Translations under genes and position numbers: made by a program
Shown here: one piece after another, positions 50,460 to 59,201 of the stretch
How the letters are laid out: the number at the start of each line of letters is the position of its first letter
Numbering within the stretch: the first letter of the stretch is position 1
The notes under the pieces: model-generated
The model's input: only the letters and a program-made list of their open reading frames with translations
Databases searched by the model: none
What the model was told of the DNA's origin: nothing
NCBI GenBank assembly: GCA_034421575.1
Contig: DAOUKG010000003.1
Location: forward strand, 1-64,000
Length of the DNA: 64,000 nt
Direction: 5' to 3'
Source of the DNA: VXLM01 sp034421575
GTDB lineage: Bacteria > Chloroflexota > Dehalococcoidia > Lucifugimonadales > VXLM01

Positions 50460-50745
50460 GACCTTTACGCCTTGGGATGCGGCAGACTACATCGAAACCT
50501 CGGAGGATGCTAGACTGTACCTGGAAGCGGCGATAGACGAGGACCCTGGCGACGGCAGCCTGATTCGTGCCGCCCTCGGCAGCATCGCCCGGTCCCGAAA
50601 TATAAGCGCCTTGGCTCAGGATGCCGGTCTGAACCGGGGGAACCTCTACAAGGCCCTATCGGACGAAGGCAACCCATCCTTCTCTACAGTGCTCAAGGTC
50701 ACCCGGGTTCTGGGGCTGAAGCTTCGCGTCGAACTCGCGTCTTGA
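50452..50745 (+). CDS. higA: HigA-type antitoxin
   Basis: A 97-residue helix-turn-helix antitoxin (ISALAQDAGLNRGNLYKALSDEGNPSFSTVLKVTRVLGLKL). MAETFTPWDAADYI is the usual start of this group; GGAGGAGAATGC precedes the ATG. It should bind the palindrome before higB. The frame is open upstream inside the toxin gene but without HigA similarity. Confidence 0.9.
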   Translation: MAETFTPWDAADYIETSEDARLYLEAAIDEDPGDGSLIRAALGSIARSRNISALAQDAGLNRGNLYKALSDEGNPSFSTVLKVTRVLGLKLRVELAS

Positions 50746-50886
50746 CCGAGACTAGGAGAAACGGCGCGCTAATACCCGCGCTCCTCAACAGCATCGTCGC
50801 TGTTGCGAAAATAGACCCGCCCAATCGCGCTCGGTCCTCGGGCAGTTTGGGAACCGCCCCTGCTGGCTGACGACGGAGCCACCAAC

Positions 50887-51516
50887 ATGGCCCAACAACA
50901 GTCCTCCAACCAGAGCTTCCTCGGGACCTGCGTCGGCGTGATCTTCAACCCGGTCCCGACCATGCTGACCATCGTTCGCCGACGCCCCATCGGCTGGGCG
51001 CTCATCGTCATCGTCGTGGTATCCTTCGCCCAGGCCATCACCGCCTCCGCATCGTTCGACCCATCCGACTTCGATGATGTCGAGTTGGTTCAAGGCCCCC
51101 TGCAAGGGTTCTCCATCGTCGTCGGCCCCACCTTGACCATCGCCGCCGTCGCCTTCCTTACGGCAATCTGCTGGATCATGGGCCGGATCCTCGGCGGAAA
51201 GGGACCATACGGAGGCCTCTTCGCCGGATTCGGCTTCGCCTACCTGCCCGCTTTATTCACCGTTCCCGTCGCATTCATCGCCTTCCAGTCGGACGACTTC
51301 GCCCAGGCCCTCTCCGGGATGATCGGGTTCGGCATTTCTGTCTGGACCATCGTCCTCTCCGTCTTCGCCGTCCAGGCAAACAACAACTTCTCCACGGGAC
51401 GCGCTATCGCCGCCGTATTCATCCCCCTCGCGATTTTCTTCGTCCTGGTCTTTGCCCTGTTCGCCTTCATAGTGATAATGATCCTGATCGCCCTGAATGA
51501 AGGCTTCGCACCGTAG
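50887..51516 (+). CDS. Yip1 domain membrane protein
   Basis: A 209-residue integral membrane protein with about five hydrophobic helices (WALIVIVVVSFAQAITA, PTLTIAAVAFLTAICWIMG, YLPALFTVPVAFIAF, SVWTIVLSVFAVQ, AIAAVFIPLAIFFVLVFALFAF). GxxxNP-type start FLGTCVGVIFNPVPTM suits the bacterial Yip1 group. Function in bacteria is unknown. GGAG before the ATG. Confidence 0.8.
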   Translation: MAQQQSSNQSFLGTCVGVIFNPVPTMLTIVRRRPIGWALIVIVVVSFAQAITASASFDPSDFDDVELVQGPLQGFSIVVGPTLTIAAVAFLTAICWIMGRILGGKGPYGGLFAGFGFAYLPALFTVPVAFIAFQSDDFAQALSGMIGFGISVWTIVLSVFAVQANNNFSTGRAIAAVFIPLAIFFVLVFALFAFIVIMILIALNEGFAP

Positions 51517-51667
51517 CCATGACCCACAACATCCATCGAATGCACGCGTCCACAAAGAACCCTCCATCCATCGTTCCCGCAAAACATGACCTGTTCCTCA
51601 CCCCCTCTCCCGTCGTTGGAGAGAGCCTGCCCCGTACTCGATACGGGGGCGGGGGCAAGAGACCCCC
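51517..51667. repeat. spacer with hairpin module
   Basis: CCTCTCCCGTCGTTGGAGAG joined to a 'GCCTGCCCCGTACTCGATAC' composite (about 51600-51650), directly before ftsY. Confidence 0.5.
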
Positions 51668-52597
51668 ATGCTGAATTTCCTCCGTCGCCGCGAGACCGAC
51701 CCCGAAAACACCAGGCGAGCCACCGAGAAGACCCGGCGCGGCCTCCTTGGACGCGTCGCCTCCCTCATTAGTAGCTCCAATCTCGATGAGGAACTGTGGG
51801 AAGAGTTGGAGGAGGTGCTCATCACCGCAGACGTTGGCGTCGAGTCCACCATGGAGCTCGTCGACCGCCTCCGCGAAGAGCGCCCCTCAACGCCGGAAGA
51901 GGCCTTCGACATCCTCAAGCGCGAGATGGTGGCGATGCTCCTCATCGACGACGCTGATGCGCCCCTCGACGTGGCGGAGCGCCCTCTCGTCCTGCTCGTC
52001 GTCGGCGTCAACGGCGTCGGCAAGACCACGAGTATCGCCAAGCTGACGAACCTCTACCTCCAGGACGGCCAGCAGGTCCTAATAGGCGCTGCCGACACCT
52101 TCCGCGCCGGCGCCGCCGAGCAGCTACGAACATGGGGACGGCGGCTCAACGTAGACGTGATCTCACACCGTGAGGGTGCCGACCCTGGCGCCGTCGCCTT
52201 CGACACCGTCTCCGCCGCCCTGAGCCGCGACGCCGACGTCGTGATCGTCGACACCGCCGGCCGCCTCCACACCAAGGCCAACCTCATGGAGGAACTCAAG
52301 AAGATCAGGCGCGTCGTCGCCCGCCACGTCCCCGATTCCAGCATCCGGGTCCTCCTTGCCCTCGACGCCGTTACCGGCCAGAACGGACTCCACCAGGCCC
52401 GCGCCTTCACGGAAGCCCTCGAATGCCACGGCGTCATCCTCTCCAAGCTCGACGGCACCGCCAAGGGCGGCATAGTCCTCGCCATCACCAGGGAGCTTGG
52501 CATCCCTGTCCTCTACATCGGCACAGGCGAACAGCCCGAAGACATCGCCGCCTTCGACCCCCAGCAGTTCGTCGACGCCCTATTCGAGACCGTTTAG
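51668..52597 (+). CDS. ftsY: signal recognition particle receptor FtsY
   Basis: A 309-residue SRP GTPase at the cytosolic face of the membrane, receptor for SRP-ribosome complexes. Short acidic/basic N-terminus, N domain (EELEEVLITADVGVESTMELV), G1 GVNGVGKTT, then DTFRAGAAEQL, DTAGR and SKLDGTAKGG. The long acidic A domain of E. coli is lacking, as in many bacteria. Only a weak AAGAG lies before the ATG. A stem GGGGCCGACC/GGTCGCCCC after the stop (about 52608-52632) may end transcription. Confidence 0.95.
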   Translation: MLNFLRRRETDPENTRRATEKTRRGLLGRVASLISSSNLDEELWEELEEVLITADVGVESTMELVDRLREERPSTPEEAFDILKREMVAMLLIDDADAPLDVAERPLVLLVVGVNGVGKTTSIAKLTNLYLQDGQQVLIGAADTFRAGAAEQLRTWGRRLNVDVISHREGADPGAVAFDTVSAALSRDADVVIVDTAGRLHTKANLMEELKKIRRVVARHVPDSSIRVLLALDAVTGQNGLHQARAFTEALECHGVILSKLDGTAKGGIVLAITRELGIPVLYIGTGEQPEDIAAFDPQQFVDALFETV

Positions 52598-52666
52598 TTG
52601 AACGCAGGGGCCGACCCTTGTGGTCGCCCCCCCTCCACCGATTTGCAGAACCCACTTCCTCATGAT

Positions 52667-52691
52667 AATATCCCATGAGAACACAAGTTCT
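52667..52691 (+). promoter_or_regulatory. possible promoter and nested palindrome
   Basis: An extended -10-like box (about 52663-52671, TGATAATAT) is followed by AGAAC-ACAA-GTTCT (52678-52691). It precedes a short open frame starting at 52703 (KTTRVTIPITFTVPEE...) that soon runs antisense to the XRE gene and may be a gene remnant. Confidence 0.3.
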
Positions 52692-52781
52692 TCACAAGTC
52701 TCATGAAGACCACGCGAGTAACCATACCCATCACTTTCACCGTCCCTGAGGAATCCGCCTCGGGCATACCCGCATGGGAAA

Positions 52782-53126
52782 TCATCCTGACGGACCCCGT
52801 TCCATCCGTAGCCCTGCTTGCAACCCTGCGAGAGTGGCTGCGCGCAGGGCGGGCGACGCCAGCCGGTAGTCGCGCACCAGTTCCAACTCGCTCATCTCCA
52901 CCTCCTCGTCGATACCAAGAAGCCAGTCCGCCGACACCTTGAACAGCTGCGCCAGCTTCCCCAGATCCGTCGCGTCAAGTTGCGCCTCCGTTCGCTCCCA
53001 CCGCGAGACCGCGTTCTTCGACTTCCCGATCGCCGCCTCGACCTCCTGCTGGCTCAACGCCGACAGCTTCCTCGCCTGCCTGATCCTCTGCGCCACCTCC
53101 CGGCTCGCCTGCCGTCTCTTGACCAT
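52782..53126 (-). CDS. XRE-family helix-turn-helix regulator
   Basis: A 114-residue protein. The Cro/C1-type domain spans residues 12-70 (REVAQRIRQARKLSALSQQEVEAAIGKSKNAVSRWERTEAQL...LAQLFKVSADWLLGI), followed by a short acidic tail. AGGAGGGTGAG abuts the ATG, a very strong ribosome site. No partner gene is obvious; it may be a lone antitoxin-type or prophage-type regulator. The nested palindrome near 52678 is a possible but unproven target. Confidence 0.88.
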   Translation of the reverse strand: MVKRRQASREVAQRIRQARKLSALSQQEVEAAIGKSKNAVSRWERTEAQLDATDLGKLAQLFKVSADWLLGIDEEVEMSELELVRDYRLASPALRAATLAGLQAGLRMERGPSG

Positions 53127-53652
53127 CTCACCCTCCTGTCTCGTTCAGACGCAAGTGTCACCAGTCGTTCGGATTCGGTGAGGACCCATCGCTGAGTCCA
53201 ACACCGTCGCACGGGCGGAGGCCCGGTATCCAGTGGGATCAAGCGTTCATCTAGTCAAGTCGGAACAATTGCAACGGTCCCGGTAACTGTTCGGACTTCG
53301 TGAGATCCCTCGACGCATACACAGCCACCGTCATACCCGAGAAAGGAGACCTTTGCACAACCCCCGTCATTCCCGCGAAAGCGGGAATTCAGAGACGTCT
53401 CCGAAGCTGGATGATGCCCTTTCAATGACAACCTCTCAGCGGGAGAACGGTTACGCAAAGGCCTCCGAAAGCAGGTATCCATGGGGTGAAGACTGTTTGC
53501 CTCACCAACTCTGAACAATTACCTGTCCCGTGTCATCCACTATTCCACATATATGTATAGTATCGGCATCTATACTTGCCATTCAAGTTGACTATTAGCC
53601 TTCACGATATGTACATTAGTTCTGTATTCAATTTTGGAGCAGACCACCACGT
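53127..53652. repeat. gap with a complete family B element
   Basis: Holds the inverted-repeat element at 53283-53522. After it comes an AT-rich 120 bases with TTGACT (about 53587) and TACATT as a possible promoter for the zinc-ribbon gene. Confidence 0.6.
53283..53522. mobile_element. MITE-like element, family B, complete copy
   Basis: 240 bp with 22-bp imperfect inverted ends: GTAACTGTTCGGACTTCGTG... and ...CCAACTCTGAACAATTAC. Inside is CATTCCCGCGAAAGCGGGAA followed by the GAGACGTCTC...GAAAGC core also seen near 2790-2900. No coding capacity. Confidence 0.7.
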
Positions 53653-54057
53653 ATGATCTCGCAGATAGCCTATAACGGGTGCCTCAGGTGCAACGGCCCG
53701 CTCGATCTCTACGACCGGTTCCCAAGGTGCGTCAACTGCGGTTGGGAGGACTACCGCGACCCCGACGTATCGACCACTGATGGATCGCTCGCTCATGCCC
53801 GCGGTTTGGAGAAATTCCCCGACAAAGTGGCATATCGCGGACAGAGTCTGCGATTCAGCTTCTCCGACAACATCGAAGCGCGGCTCGCCGCCACCTGGCG
53901 CGACACCGCCCTCCTATGCCCCTACGACGGCGCCCTCATGCGATACTCCGGCCCGGCAGGAGCCGGAACCCCTTCCGTCCACGCATACACCTGCCGGACT
54001 AGGAAACACCGTGTCCGCATCTGGCGCCAGTCTAACGGCAACCTGGCATGGCGCTGA
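53653..54057 (+). CDS. small zinc-ribbon protein
   Basis: A 134-residue protein. Cys10-x2-Cys13 and Cys26-x2-Cys29 form a zinc ribbon (CLRCNGPL, CVNCGWEDY); a second Cys pair in LLCPYD and YTCRTRKHR may form another. The middle is not recognised. It may be an RNA/DNA-binding or regulatory protein. Upstream is AT-rich; TTTTGGAGC is the likely ribosome site. Confidence 0.6.
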   Translation: MISQIAYNGCLRCNGPLDLYDRFPRCVNCGWEDYRDPDVSTTDGSLAHARGLEKFPDKVAYRGQSLRFSFSDNIEARLAATWRDTALLCPYDGALMRYSGPAGAGTPSVHAYTCRTRKHRVRIWRQSNGNLAWR

Positions 54058-54782
54058 TAAGGTGTCCTCAAATCCCTTTGGAGCAATGCGGAGCCCTACC
54101 CACAACCGTCATACCTGCGAAGGAACCTCACCCCGTACCCCGATACGGGGCCGGAATCTAATCCCCTCTCCCGTTCGCGGGAGAGGGCTAGGGTGAGGGC
54201 GTTCGACACACACAACCCTCCGTCATACCCGCGTTCGCGGATATCTACAGGGGTAAGGGTGTCCCCCCCCACCAACTCTGAACACTTACCAATCTTATCG
54301 CCGACTTGACTCGAAAGCACATATGTACTACATTAACGGTGTCGACCACGAAATCAACTGCGACAAGAACTGAAGGAGGAACACCGGCACAACTGCCTCA
54401 CGGATAAAGGGAACATCAGCCGCCAAGTACGAGTTGTCCCATTTTGTCCCGCAATGTCCCTCAAATTTCAAGAAGCATCTGCCCCCAAGTCAGGGCAATC
54501 GCACTTCGGCTTCGGGCTGCCCGTGTCAATCGTCACTCCGGCCAAGAGCTTGCCCCGTACTCCGATAAGGGGCCGGTATCCAGAGTGGTAAGGGGCGATG
54601 ACCGACATATCTCTCCCCTGACTGGGGCGAGACAAAGACCATTACGCTTACACAAAACTCCCCGTTCCTCAGGAAGGAATGTCACAAAATGTCAGGTCAA
54701 ACAAGACCCCTCACTCTGCGCCCTTCGCAGTGAACCCCTACTCGCTACGCAATGCTTTCTACTTTCCTTGTTCGTGAATCCT
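54058..54782. repeat. longest gene-free stretch: repeats and phased triples
   Basis: Contains 'TACCTGCGAAGGAACCTCACC...GGGGCCGGAATC' composite (about 54113-54158) and CTCTCCCGTTCGCGGGAGAG with tail (about 54168-54203). The right end of a family B element (ACCAACTCTGAACACTTAC, 54271-54289), the TGTCCC triple at 54435-54465 and TGTCA pairs at 54680 and 54690 follow. AAGGAGGAACACC (about 54374) looks like a ribosome site but no sensible frame follows. Confidence 0.6.
54435..54465. repeat. 10-bp-phased TGTCCC triple, second copy
   Basis: Identical over 31 bases to 28453-28483; TGTCCC starts at 54435, 54445 and 54455. Confidence 0.75.
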
Positions 54783-55307
54783 CTAGGTCTCGTCCTTCAA
54801 CGTCCGCCCCTTGATCACCAGCGTCACAAACGTGAGGTTGGAGTCGCCCGCTCTTCCCGTCACCTCCCAACAGCCTTCGGATGGAAAGGTGATTGCGCCT
54901 GCGTGGAACCCGGGATCTCCCAAGACCGGGGAATGGTTGGCGCTCAACGAACGTTCCGAAGGTGCGTCCAGTCTTCGGCCCTGTATCTCCAGCTCGCCGC
55001 GAACGCCGCGCTCCAGATACCAGGGCCACTTCATTGAGAGCGACCCGTCCGAACTGACAAAGCCGGGTCCGCGGGCGCTGAACAGCACCGTTCCGTCGGG
55101 CCATAAGGAAGTCCACAGTTCGCCGTTTCCATAGTTGAAGTACGCCCCATGCCGCACCACTTCGGCATTGGGGAATGTGACGGGACAGGAATCCGTTACC
55201 TGTCCTTGCTCCACATGCTCAGTCTTCTCATCGATGTCCCCGTGAGCACACCCAACCAGCACCGAGAGCGCCAAGCACAGGGCGAGTTCCGACCAATGGA
55301 ATTGCAT
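54783..55307 (-). CDS. putative lipoprotein
   Basis: A 174-residue protein with a signal peptide ending in lipobox LVGC (Cys20), so probably lipid-anchored on the outside of the membrane. The mature part is beta-rich (YFNYGNGELWTSLWPDGTVLFSARGPGFV, CWEVTGRAGDSNLTFVTLVIKG) and ends with a small compact domain. No family is recognised. GGAGGCTCA before ATG. It stands alone between repeat gaps. Confidence 0.7.
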   Translation of the reverse strand: MQFHWSELALCLALSVLVGCAHGDIDEKTEHVEQGQVTDSCPVTFPNAEVVRHGAYFNYGNGELWTSLWPDGTVLFSARGPGFVSSDGSLSMKWPWYLERGVRGELEIQGRRLDAPSERSLSANHSPVLGDPGFHAGAITFPSEGCWEVTGRAGDSNLTFVTLVIKGRTLKDET

Positions 55308-55549
55308 TGAGCCTCCACCCGTTAGTCCAATTGGTCTTGTAATACCAATTCGTTTTGACTACACCATGAATTGCTGTGACACAGCCAACTCGCCAACCGT
55401 CATTCCGGCGTAGGCCGGAATCCAGAAAGCCTGATTAGTCAGAACACGGCCTAGTCACACCCAATTGGTCTTATAATGTTCTCATTTCTCGTCACTCCAG
55501 CGTAGAGCTTGCCCTGTACTCCGATACGGGACCCAGCACCCAATGCAAA
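55308..55549. other. gap before the ABC cluster
   Basis: Holds one CATTCCGGCGTAGGCCGGAAT module (about 55401-55421) and a duplicated 'CCAATTGGTCTT(A/G)TAAT' string (about 55328-55345 and 55461-55478). Confidence 0.4.
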
Positions 55550-55558
55550 TGATATACT
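55550..55558 (+). promoter_or_regulatory. extended -10 promoter of the ABC cluster
   Basis: TGATATACT, 31 bases before the start of the first ABC gene; no clear -35. Confidence 0.45.
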
Positions 55559-55588
55559 GCACTCACCATCACCCAACCCGGTGAACGC

Positions 55589-56509
55589 ATGACCGGAACA
55601 TCCGCCGGACATCCCCTCCTCGAAGCGAAAGACCTCACGAAACGCTACGGAAACACCCTCGCGCTCGACTCCGTAGACATCCACGTCTTCGACGGCATCA
55701 CCGGCCTGCTCGGCCCCAACGGCGCCGGTAAGAGCACGGCTATGAAGCTCTTCCTCGGTCTCCTCTCGCCTACGTCAGGCACAGCCGAGGTCCTTGGCGA
55801 AAAGCCCTATGAAAATGTCGAGGTGCGCGCGCGCCTCGGATACATGCCCGAGCACGACTGCCTCCCCGACGCCATCACGGCGTCTGAGTTCCTCGGCCAC
55901 ATGGCCCAGATGAGTGGCATCCCCGCCGTCGCGGCCCGCACCCGTGCCGCCGACATCCTTCGCCACGTGGGCCTCGACGAGGAGCGCTACCGGCACATCA
56001 AGGAATACTCCACCGGCATGAAGCAGCGCGTCAAGCTCGCCCAGGCCCTCGTTCACGACCCCGTCATGGTCCTCCTCGATGAGCCCACCGCAGGTCTCGA
56101 CCCCGGCGGACGCGAGGAGATGCTCCAGCTAATCCGTCGCACCGGCAAGGAGTTCGGCATCAGCATCATGCTCTCCTCCCACCTCATGGGCGACGTGGAG
56201 AGCACCTGCGACCGCATAATCGTCATCGAGGGCGGCAAGATCATCGAGCAGGGCACCGTCTCCCAGTTCACCCAGGAGACCGAGACCCTCTATATCGACG
56301 TGGACGACCGCCGCGATGAGGTGATCGAGGCCCTTCAAGCCCGTGGCATCGAGGCCGCAATCGATGGTCTCTCCATCGTCGTGGAGCGACAGAGCGAAGC
56401 GCAGTACGATGACATCCGCGACGCCATCGTCGAGGCCGACGCTCGTCTCCGCAGACTCGCCCCCAGCCGTGGACAGATCTCCGACATCTTCCGGAGGACA
56501 TCGGCATGA
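55589..56509 (+). CDS. ABC transporter ATP-binding protein 1
   Basis: A 306-residue ABC-2-type ATPase. Walker A GPNGAGKST, signature YSTGMKQRVKLAQAL, Walker B VMVLLDEPTAGLDP, H-loop SSHLMGDVE. The C-terminal 75 residues form a small regulatory domain common in these exporters. It overlaps the next permease by 4 bases. The cluster order ATPase-permease-ATPase-permease suggests two related exporters or one heteromeric pump; cargo is unknown. Confidence 0.92.
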   Translation: MTGTSAGHPLLEAKDLTKRYGNTLALDSVDIHVFDGITGLLGPNGAGKSTAMKLFLGLLSPTSGTAEVLGEKPYENVEVRARLGYMPEHDCLPDAITASEFLGHMAQMSGIPAVAARTRAADILRHVGLDEERYRHIKEYSTGMKQRVKLAQALVHDPVMVLLDEPTAGLDPGGREEMLQLIRRTGKEFGISIMLSSHLMGDVESTCDRIIVIEGGKIIEQGTVSQFTQETETLYIDVDDRRDEVIEALQARGIEAAIDGLSIVVERQSEAQYDDIRDAIVEADARLRRLAPSRGQISDIFRRTSA

Positions 56510-57459
56510 CCGAGGCGCGAGGCGAGATATTCGACATCGGATACCAGCACTACGAAGGGCCGCGCAACGGCAGGCTCCACGCCGTCTGGTCGCTGTGGGT
56601 CAACGGATTTCGCACCACGCTCGGACTCGGCAGGGGCGCGCGCGCCAAGATACTCCCAATACTCATGTTCCTCTGCGTCACCGCGCCCGCAGCGGGAATC
56701 GTCCTCCTGGCGGCCATTCTCGGCCCAGAGGAAGCCCTCATTCCCTCTCACGAGGACTACTACGAGCTCATCTCCCTCTTCATGCTGCTGTTCTCCGCCG
56801 TCATTGCCCCCGAGCTGCTCATCCCCGACCGGAGGAGTGGCGTTATCAGCCTCTACCTTGTGCGTCCTCTTACGGCAATAGACTACGTTGCCGCCCGGTG
56901 GTCCGCTTTTCTGGCGCTTTCTCTGGTTCTCGCTTACTCCGGCCAAGTCTTCCTGCTAATCGGCTTCCTGCTGACCGCCGGTGATCCGGTCGACTACCTG
57001 CGCGACAACTGGCTGGACATACCAAAGTTCCTCGCTGCGGGGGCGATCGTCGCACTGTTCGTGACCACGATCCCCCTGGCCGTGTCCGCTTTCACCACGA
57101 GGAGGGCCTACGCCTCCGCTTTCGTCATCGGCGTATTCATAATCTCCCTCCCGCTGGCCGCGTCGCTCACGTCCGCAACTTCGTGCGAGGGAGACTTTGC
57201 CATGACTGTTGATGCGAGTGGCGGGCAGTCGGTCCAGTGCGAACGCGCAACGGGCGACCTTGCCAAATGGTTCGCGCTCCTCGATGTTGGACGTGCTCCC
57301 ATACACATGAGCGACATCATATTCGGCAGCGAGAGCGAGGACGATATAGTGGAGGTCCGTAAGGAACTCCACTCCTCCATACCCATAGCCTGGTATGCCC
57401 TCCTCGTTCTCGTGCCCGCCGCCGTCCTGCTCCTTCGCTACAGGAGATTGACGATATGA
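56506..57459 (+). CDS. ABC-2 type permease 1
   Basis: A 317-residue membrane protein with six or so helices. It contains VISLYLVRPLTAIDYVAARWSAFLALSLVLAYSGQVFLLIGF, the ABC-2 pattern in which subunits respond to 'loss of the membrane partner', and a large external loop with cysteines (SATSCEGDFAM...QCERATGD). It overlaps both flanking ATPase genes by 4 bases. Confidence 0.88.
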   Translation: MTEARGEIFDIGYQHYEGPRNGRLHAVWSLWVNGFRTTLGLGRGARAKILPILMFLCVTAPAAGIVLLAAILGPEEALIPSHEDYYELISLFMLLFSAVIAPELLIPDRRSGVISLYLVRPLTAIDYVAARWSAFLALSLVLAYSGQVFLLIGFLLTAGDPVDYLRDNWLDIPKFLAAGAIVALFVTTIPLAVSAFTTRRAYASAFVIGVFIISLPLAASLTSATSCEGDFAMTVDASGGQSVQCERATGDLAKWFALLDVGRAPIHMSDIIFGSESEDDIVEVRKELHSSIPIAWYALLVLVPAAVLLLRYRRLTI

Positions 57460-58385
57460 CCGATGAATCTTCCGCCGTCATCTCGGTGGAGAACATCTCG
57501 AAGTGGTACGGCAGCGTCGTCGCCGTGAACGACGTTTCGTTCCGGATCGAGCCTGGCGTCACGGGCCTCCTGGGTCCCAACGGCGCGGGCAAGACCACCC
57601 TGCTCAAGATGATCGAGGGTCTCTCCGACCCGTCCGACGGATCTGTCACCATCTTCGGTCAACCGCCTCGCGGCAACCCCGACCTCTACCGCCGCGTCGG
57701 AATCATGTCCGAGCACGAGGCCGTCTACGGCTTCTACACCGGACGGGAGTTCGTCGAGTTCTCCGCAAAGCTCCACGGCGTAACCGACGTAGCCGATGCG
57801 ACCGATCTCGCCATCGAGCGCGCCGGGATGACCGAGGCCCAGGGCAGGAAGCTCGGCGGCTACTCACGCGGAATGAGGCAGCGCATGCGGCTCGCCGCCG
57901 CCATGGTGCACCAGCCCGAAGTCCTCATCCTCGATGAACCCCTGAACGGCACCGATCCGCGTCAGCGCATCGAGTTCCACGACCTCATGCGCCAGCTCGC
58001 CACCGAGGGCAAGACTGTCCTCGTCTCGTCCCACATCCTCGAAGAGGTCGAGACCCTCGCTGACCGCATCCTCCTCATGGTAAGCGGCAAGCTCGCCGCC
58101 TCCGGCGACTACCGCGCCATTCGCGCAAAGCTCGACGAGCAGCCATACACCGTCCGTGTCGTCTCCGACTCCCCGCGCGCCATGGCGTCCGCCCTCGTCG
58201 AGATAGACGGCATCGAGTCCGTCTCCATGGCTGACGACGACGAGGTCCTGGTCCTCAGCAGGAACGTCGAGGTGCTCCAGCGTTCGGTCGCCCGCGTGGC
58301 CGCGCAGCGTGGCATACGCCTCCTCCGCGTCGAACCCATGGACGAGTCGCTCGAAAGCGTCTTCAGCTACATCGTGGAGGGCTAG
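57456..58385 (+). CDS. ABC transporter ATP-binding protein 2
   Basis: A 309-residue ABC ATPase: Walker A GPNGAGKTT, signature YSRGMRQRMRLAAAM, Walker B VLILDEPLNGTDP (Leu-Asn where most have Thr-Ala), H-loop SSHILEEVE. Similar in plan to ATPase 1 but clearly a separate paralogue. It overlaps permease 1. Confidence 0.92.
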   Translation: MTDESSAVISVENISKWYGSVVAVNDVSFRIEPGVTGLLGPNGAGKTTLLKMIEGLSDPSDGSVTIFGQPPRGNPDLYRRVGIMSEHEAVYGFYTGREFVEFSAKLHGVTDVADATDLAIERAGMTEAQGRKLGGYSRGMRQRMRLAAAMVHQPEVLILDEPLNGTDPRQRIEFHDLMRQLATEGKTVLVSSHILEEVETLADRILLMVSGKLAASGDYRAIRAKLDEQPYTVRVVSDSPRAMASALVEIDGIESVSMADDDEVLVLSRNVEVLQRSVARVAAQRGIRLLRVEPMDESLESVFSYIVEG

Positions 58386-58478
58386 AATCGAGAAATTCCC
58401 TCTCCCGTCGTGGGAGAGGGCTAGGGGTGAGGGTGAATTCCCCACCCCGTACAGCGAGATTCAGATACGAGACATTAG
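58386..58478. repeat. hairpin module splitting the ABC cluster
   Basis: CCTCTCCCGTCGTGGGAGAG with GGCTAGGGGTGAGGG tail (about 58399-58434) lies between ATPase 2 and permease 2. It is the only non-overlapping junction of the cluster and a likely later insertion or mRNA-processing point. Confidence 0.55.
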
Positions 58479-59201
58479 ATGGAACAGATATTTCGACTAA
58501 CCCTCAGGCAGATCCTCGGTCGGTGGCGTGTGCTGCTGATCGTCTTCCTGGCGTCCCTTCCCACGCTGATTGTCATCCTCGTCAGGTTCTTTGATCCTGA
58601 AAATGTCCAGTTCGACCAGGGATTCGTGGAAGGGATGATCGACACCATGATCGTAGCGGGCATCTTGCCCATAGTGACCATGACGGTCGCCACCGCCGCA
58701 TTCGGAAACGAGCTTGAAGACAGGACGCTCTACTTCCTCGTCCTCAAACCCCTCTCACGAGTGCACATCGCCTTGGGAAAACTGGCCGCCACCTTCGCAC
58801 TCGCCGCGCCCGTGGTGGTTGCCGGAGGCGTCATTGCGACCGCGCTGGTCGGCGCCGATGTGGGCGTGGTTCTCACCGTTGCCGTTGCTCTCATTGCAGG
58901 AGTCGCCGCCTACGCCTCGGTCTTCACCTGGGCCGGCCTCATCACTCCCCGCGCACTCTCCTACGGACTCGTCTACGTGCTCGTCTGGGAGGGCTTGCTC
59001 AGCACATTCCTGACCGGCGTCCGCTACCTCAGCGTCCGCGGCTACACGCTCTCCCTGCTTCACGGCATCGACGCCACGAACTTCGAAATCCTCGAAGACC
59101 GCGTCATGGCCCTCCCCGCCGCCATAGTCGGCGCCGTCGGCGTCACACTGGTATTCTTCTTCCTCACCCAGTACCGCCTCCGCACCATGGACGTGCCGTA
59201 G
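58479..59201 (+). CDS. ABC-2 type permease 2
   Basis: A 240-residue membrane protein of ABC-2 type with about six helices (LLIVFLASLPTLIVILV, GILPIVTMTVATAAFG, the ELEDRTLYFLVLKPLSR segment typical of this family, AAPVVVAGGVIATALVG). Presumed partner of ATPase 2. No strong ribosome site is visible. Confidence 0.88.
   Translation: MEQIFRLTLRQILGRWRVLLIVFLASLPTLIVILVRFFDPENVQFDQGFVEGMIDTMIVAGILPIVTMTVATAAFGNELEDRTLYFLVLKPLSRVHIALGKLAATFALAAPVVVAGGVIATALVGADVGVVLTVAVALIAGVAAYASVFTWAGLITPRALSYGLVYVLVWEGLLSTFLTGVRYLSVRGYTLSLLHGIDATNFEILEDRVMALPAAIVGAVGVTLVFFFLTQYRLRTMDVP

Noticed and set aside
52703..52942. Short plus-strand frame after a promoter-like box
   Set aside because: Only the first 25 residues precede the region antisense to the XRE gene; too little to call a gene.
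54370..54440. AAGGAGGAACACC ribosome-site-like sequence in the long gap
   Set aside because: The downstream frames close quickly or have no protein-like composition.
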